Below the pieces are notes generated by a model. That model ran no database searches, was not told the origin of the DNA, and saw only the letters and a program-made list of their open reading frames with translations. Below are positions 32,004 through 35,388 of a stretch of DNA of 35,388 bases, piece after piece; position 1 is the first letter of the stretch, and each line of letters starts with the position of its first letter. The position numbers and the translations under genes were made by a program. This DNA comes from Burkholderiaceae bacterium (GTDB lineage Bacteria > Pseudomonadota > Gammaproteobacteria > Burkholderiales > Burkholderiaceae_D): assembly GCA_019751755.1 (NCBI GenBank), contig JAIENA010000256.1, forward strand, positions 1 to 35,388. The letters run 5' to 3'.

Positions 32004-34403
32004 ATGAGCAACTTCAACGTGAAAAAAGTAGCCGTGCTGGGCGCCGGCGTGATGGGTGCGCAGATTGCCGCCCACTGCGTCAACGCCAAAGTACCGGTGG
32101 TTCTGTTCGACCTGCCAGGCAAAGAAGGCACGCCAAAGAACGGCATCGTGCTGCGCGCGATTGAAAACCTGAAAAAACTGTCGCCAGCGCCGTTCGGCGA
32201 CAAGGCGGACGCGGAACTGATCCAGGTCGCCAACTACGAAGACAACCTGGAACTGCTGGCCGGCTGCGACATCATCATTGAAGCCATCGCCGAGCGCATG
32301 GACTGGAAGCACGACCTGTACAAGAAGGTCGCGCCGCACATCGCGCCAAACGCGATCTTCGCCTCGAACACCTCGGGCCTGTCGATCAACAAGCTGGCCG
32401 AAGGCTTTGACGACGAACTGAAAGCGCGCTTCTGCGGCGTCCACTTCTTCAACCCACCGCGCTACATGCACCTGGTGGAACTGATCCCGACCACTTCCAC
32501 CAAACCGGAAATCCTGGATCAGCTGGAAACCTTCATGACCTCGACCCTGGGTAAAGGTGTCGTGCGCGCGAAAGATACGCCAAACTTCATCGCCAACCGC
32601 GTTGGCGTGTTCGGCATCCTGGCGATCATCCACGAAGCCGAGAAATTCGGCCTGTCGGTGGACGTGGTCGACGACCTGACCGGCGCCAAGCTGGGCCGCG
32701 CCAAGTCCGGTACCTTCCGTACCGCCGACGTGGTTGGTCTGGACACCATGGGTCACGTGATCAAGACCATGGAAGACAACCTGCCGAACGACCCGTTCTT
32801 CGGCATCTACAAAACCCCTGAAGTGCTGTCCGGCCTGGTGGCCAAGGGCGCGCTGGGCCAGAAATCCGGCGCCGGCTTCTACAAAAAAGTGGGCAAGGAC
32901 ATCCTGCGCCTGGACGCCGCCACCGGTGAATACGTGGCCGGCGGCAAAAAAGCCGACGACATCATCGCCCGCATCCTGAAAGAAAAGGATCCGGTCAAGA
33001 AGATGAAAGCGCTGCGCGACTCGACCAACCCGCAAGGCCAGTTCCTGTGGGCGATCTTCCGCGACGCCTTCCACTACATCGCGATCCACCTGGAATCGAT
33101 CGCCGACAACGCGCGCGACATCGACTTCGCGATGCGCTGGGGCTTCGGCTGGAACGTCGGTCCATTCGAAACCTGGCAAGCCTCCGGCTGGAGCCAGGTG
33201 GCGCAGTGGGTCAAGGAAGACATCGAAGCAGGTAAAGCGCTGTGCAATGCACCGCTGCCGGCATGGGTGTTCGAAGGCCAAGTGGGCGAGCAGGGCGTGC
33301 ATAGCGCTGATGGTTCGTACTCGCCGGCCACCAATTCGTTCGCACCGCGCTCGTCGCTGTCGGTCTATGAGCGCCAGCAGTTCCGCGCACCGGTCTTCGG
33401 CGCCAATGCGGCGGACCCGAAAACCTTTGGTACCACCGTGTTTGAGGACGAATCGGTCCGCCTGTGGCATTCCGGCGACGACGTTCTGGTGGTCTCGCTG
33501 AAAACCAAGATGCACGTGATTGGCCCAGGCGTGGTCGCCGGCCTGAAGCTGGCCTTGGCGGAAGCCGAGAAAAACTTCAAAGGCGTGGTGATCTGGAATA
33601 CCGACGCGGCTGAAGGCGGCGCGTTCTCGGCCGGCGCCGACCTGCAATCGGCCCTGCCAGCGTTTATGCAAGGCGGCGCCAAAGCCGTCGATCCGATCAT
33701 CAAGGAGCTGCAAGACACCTTCCAGGCCATGAAGTACTCCAACGTGCCGGTAGTGGCGGCGGTGGCGGGCCTGGCACTGGGCGGCGGCTGCGAAATGATG
33801 CTGCACGCTTCCAAGCGCGTGGCCTCGATCGAGTCATACATCGGTCTGGTGGAAGTGGGCGTGGGCCTGATTCCTGCCGGTGGCGGTCTGAAAGAAGCGG
33901 CGGTGCGCGCAGCGACACAAGCCAAAGGTAACGACATCCTGCAATTCCTGAAAACCGGCTTCACCAACGCGGCCACCGCGAACGTGTCGAAATCGGCCCT
34001 GGAAGCGAAGGCCATGGGTTACCTGAAAGAAGACGATGTGATCGTGTTCAACCCGTACGAACTGCTGCACGTGGCGAAAGTCACCGCGCGTTCGATGTTC
34101 GATGCCGGCTACCGCGCACCGATCCAGCGTCCTGTGAGCGTGACCGGCCGTTACGGCTGGGCCACCATCAAAGGCCAACTGGTCAACATGCGCGACGGCG
34201 GCTTCATCTCCGCCCACGACTTCAAGCTGGGCGACATGATCGCGCAGATCGTGTCGGGCGGCGACATCGACCAGGGCAGTGTGGTGAGCGAACAGTGGTT
34301 GCTGGATATGGAACGCAAGGCCTTCCTGGAATTGCTGAACCATCCAAAAACCCAGGAACGCATCATGGGCATGCTGCAAACCGGCAAGCCGGTGCGCAAC
34401 TAA
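32004..34403 (+). CDS. 3-hydroxyacyl-CoA dehydrogenase / enoyl-CoA hydratase (FadN-type)
   Basis: 799 residues. The NAD-binding hydroxyacyl-CoA dehydrogenase comes first (VAVLGAGVMGAQIAAHCVNA near residue 9, ASNTSGLSI, FCGVHFFNPPRYMHLVELIP, then the C-terminal helical domain with FIANRVGVFG). The crotonase-type hydratase follows from about residue 490, with the oxyanion-hole segment AVAGLALGGGCEMML and the likely catalytic Glu617 in YIGLVEVGVGLIPAGGG. This order is the reverse of E. coli FadB and matches Bacillus FadN-like and betaproteobacterial enzymes. It performs steps two and three of beta-oxidation and probably works with the thiolase downstream. Confidence 0.94.
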   Translation: MSNFNVKKVAVLGAGVMGAQIAAHCVNAKVPVVLFDLPGKEGTPKNGIVLRAIENLKKLSPAPFGDKADAELIQVANYEDNLELLAGCDIIIEAIAERMDWKHDLYKKVAPHIAPNAIFASNTSGLSINKLAEGFDDELKARFCGVHFFNPPRYMHLVELIPTTSTKPEILDQLETFMTSTLGKGVVRAKDTPNFIANRVGVFGILAIIHEAEKFGLSVDVVDDLTGAKLGRAKSGTFRTADVVGLDTMGHVIKTMEDNLPNDPFFGIYKTPEVLSGLVAKGALGQKSGAGFYKKVGKDILRLDAATGEYVAGGKKADDIIARILKEKDPVKKMKALRDSTNPQGQFLWAIFRDAFHYIAIHLESIADNARDIDFAMRWGFGWNVGPFETWQASGWSQVAQWVKEDIEAGKALCNAPLPAWVFEGQVGEQGVHSADGSYSPATNSFAPRSSLSVYERQQFRAPVFGANAADPKTFGTTVFEDESVRLWHSGDDVLVVSLKTKMHVIGPGVVAGLKLALAEAEKNFKGVVIWNTDAAEGGAFSAGADLQSALPAFMQGGAKAVDPIIKELQDTFQAMKYSNVPVVAAVAGLALGGGCEMMLHASKRVASIESYIGLVEVGVGLIPAGGGLKEAAVRAATQAKGNDILQFLKTGFTNAATANVSKSALEAKAMGYLKEDDVIVFNPYELLHVAKVTARSMFDAGYRAPIQRPVSVTGRYGWATIKGQLVNMRDGGFISAHDFKLGDMIAQIVSGGDIDQGSVVSEQWLLDMERKAFLELLNHPKTQERIMGMLQTGKPVRN

Positions 34404-34424
34404 TCGGAACCCGGCAACCGCCTC

Positions 34425-34922
34425 ATGTCCTTCTTGTCATTGGCCTTCAAGGTCTTGTTGAAAGTGAAACCGAGCATGGTGTACGAACGTATCAAGCAGC
34501 ACATGATGGAAACCCTGCCGCTGGTGCGCACGCTCGGTATCTGTATCGACAGTATCGGCCCCGGCACCGCGGAGGTGTCGATGCCGGACGATGGCAAGCT
34601 GCACAACCACCTGGGCACGCCGCACGCCGGCGCCTTGTTCACGCTGGCCGAAACCGCCTCCGGCGCGGCCATGGCGGGTGGTTTTGCCGAGCTGATCATG
34701 GGCCTGCGCCCGGTCGCCAAGGAATCCCGCATCCAGTACCAGAAAGTGGCCAAGGGCGCGACGCGCGCCTCGGGCCGCGTGCCGGGCGACCTGGCCGCGC
34801 TGAAAGCGCAACTGGCCGCCGATGGCAAGATCGCCTTCCCGGTCGAAGTCGATATCTTCGACGAGCACGGCACGCTGGCGGCACAGGTACAAGTGGACTG
34901 GTATCTCTCGGCAAAGCGCTGA
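34425..34922 (+). CDS. Hotdog-fold thioesterase (PaaI/DUF4442-like)
   Basis: 165 residues. Hotdog fold of the 4HBT/PaaI group: KLHNHLGTPHAGALFTLAET carries the active-site region (His-Asn...Gly-Thr-Pro-His-Ala-Gly) on the long central helix, followed by strands SRIQYQKVAKGATRASGRV and VEVDIFDEHGTLAAQVQVDW. It probably hydrolyses acyl-CoA species and so relieves CoA trapping in the pathway; the chain-length preference is unknown. It lies 21 bases after the fadB-like gene. Its stop abuts the repeat-built mini-ORF leading to the thiolase. Confidence 0.85.
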   Translation: MSFLSLAFKVLLKVKPSMVYERIKQHMMETLPLVRTLGICIDSIGPGTAEVSMPDDGKLHNHLGTPHAGALFTLAETASGAAMAGGFAELIMGLRPVAKESRIQYQKVAKGATRASGRVPGDLAALKAQLAADGKIAFPVEVDIFDEHGTLAAQVQVDWYLSAKR

Positions 34923-34945
34923 ATGAGTCGGTTAATGAGTCGGTT
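34922..34945 (+). repeat. 12-bp tandem repeat between thioesterase and thiolase genes
   Basis: AATGAGTCGGTT occurs twice in perfect tandem, followed by a partial third unit (AATGA). It begins on the last base of the thioesterase stop codon. Confidence 0.85.
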
Positions 34946-34982
34946 AATGATCGATCACAAAATTCTCGAAAGCACAAAATGA
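34923..34982 (+). CDS. Candidate 19-codon relay mini-ORF
   Basis: Starts on the base after the thioesterase TGA and reads MSRLMSRLMIDHKILESTK. Its stop TGA overlaps the thiolase ATG (ATGA at 34979-34982). Three in-frame ATGs come from the tandem repeat. There is no separate ribosome site, so translation would depend on re-initiation after the thioesterase. It may simply keep ribosomes moving to the thiolase start; a functional peptide is unproven. Confidence 0.3.
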   Translation: MSRLMSRLMIDHKILESTK

Positions 34983-35388
34983 GCAAACAACTCCAAGACG
35001 CATACATCGTCGCAGCGACCCGCACCCCGATCGGCAAGGCGCCACGCGGCATGTTCAGCAAGACCCGCCCGGACGACCTGCTGGTCGCCGCCATCAAAGG
35101 CGCGATGGCTGCGGTACCGGGCCTGGACCCGGCCCTGATCGTTGACGCGATCATCGGCTGCTCGTTCCCGGAAGCGGAACAGGGCTTCAACATCGCCCGT
35201 AACTCGGTGGTGCTGGCCGGCTTGCCCAACACCGTGGGCGGCGTGACCATCAACCGTTACTGCGCCTCGGGCATCACCGCCCTGGCGATGGCGGCTGACC
35301 GCATCCGCGTCGGCGAAGCCGACGTGATGATCGCCGGCGGCGTGGAATCGATGTCGATGGTGCCGATGATGGGCCACCACCCATCGAT
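34979..35388 (+). CDS. fadA: Acetyl-CoA C-acyltransferase (thiolase), 5' part
   Basis: First 136 codons; the gene runs off the window end. The N-terminus reads MSKQLQDAYIVAATRTPIGK and the nucleophile is Cys95 in INRYCASGITALAMAADRIR, followed by GGVESMSMVPMMGHHPS. These are standard thiolase type I features. It carries out the last, thiolytic step of beta-oxidation and would pair with the FadN-type enzyme upstream. It has only a weak ribosome site (CGAAAG) but overlaps the mini-ORF stop as ATGA, suggesting translational coupling. The symbol rests on operon context and family; other thiolases look alike in this region. Confidence 0.92.
   Translation, partial: MSKQLQDAYIVAATRTPIGKAPRGMFSKTRPDDLLVAAIKGAMAAVPGLDPALIVDAIIGCSFPEAEQGFNIARNSVVLAGLPNTVGGVTINRYCASGITALAMAADRIRVGEADVMIAGGVESMSMVPMMGHHPS

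Noticed and set aside
1-35388. CRISPR array, tRNA, rRNA or complete insertion sequence
   Set aside because: No regularly spaced direct repeats, no cloverleaf with tRNA consensus, no transposase or terminal inverted repeats recognised by reading.

Overview
The window looks like chromosomal DNA of a betaproteobacterium in the Oxalobacteraceae (Janthinobacterium / Massilia / Duganella type). The basis is the high GC content, the gene content, and the ubiquinone block (DUF971, ubiE, Tim44-domain gene, ubiJ, ubiB) followed by fmdB, DUF502, aspS, nudB, an EEP-family/clsB pair and hslR. That order is familiar from Burkholderiales; I could not compare genomes here. Coding density is high. No rRNA, tRNA, CRISPR array or complete insertion sequence was seen.

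Layout. 15-3320, minus strand: a small HTH/coiled-coil protein, queF (queuosine synthesis) and ilvA (isoleucine synthesis). 3515-9089, plus strand: a YqaA/DedA-type membrane protein, a 1334-residue FAD/Fe-S oxidoreductase, a HIT protein and a DUF971 protein, the last three joined by ATGA overlaps. 9187-12067: a hybrid histidine kinase with a complete His-Asp-His relay plus a stand-alone receiver, lying between DUF971 and ubiE. 12127-19661: ubiE, Tim44-like, ubiJ, ubiB, a TPMT-type methyltransferase, fmdB, DUF502 and aspS. The AspRS carries residues associated with non-discriminating enzymes. nudB follows after a strong terminator.

20190-26677 appears to be an accessory segment between nudB and the EEP/clsB pair. 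It holds a gene-decay scar (C-terminal remnant of a RelE-type toxin on the plus strand, C-terminal fragment of an unknown protein on the minus strand), an exported S41-like hydrolase, a MerR/TipAS-like regulator with a classic 19-bp-spacer promoter, a small possibly frameshifted ORF with a perfect Shine-Dalgarno, and a two-gene module. That module is a soluble triple-PAS chemoreceptor overlapping a protein made of three CheW-like domains, with no CheA in the window. An identical 19-bp palindrome lies in the merR promoter and across the stop codon of the triple-CheW gene, bracketing the module.

26678-29042: EEP-family protein, cardiolipin synthase B and the S4-domain protein Hsp15. 29043-29423 is non-coding but contains a compact predicted three-way-junction RNA directly behind an extended -10 element. 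29424-35388 is a beta-oxidation locus: TetR regulator, large acyl-CoA dehydrogenase, FadN-type 3-hydroxyacyl-CoA dehydrogenase/enoyl-CoA hydratase, hotdog thioesterase and thiolase (cut by the window end). Between thioesterase and thiolase sits a 19-codon mini-ORF built on a 12-bp tandem repeat, abutting the first gene and overlapping the second.

The best candidates for something undescribed are the triple-PAS receptor / triple-CheW module with its flanking palindromes, the structured RNA at 29121-29167, and the relay mini-ORF at 34923-34982.
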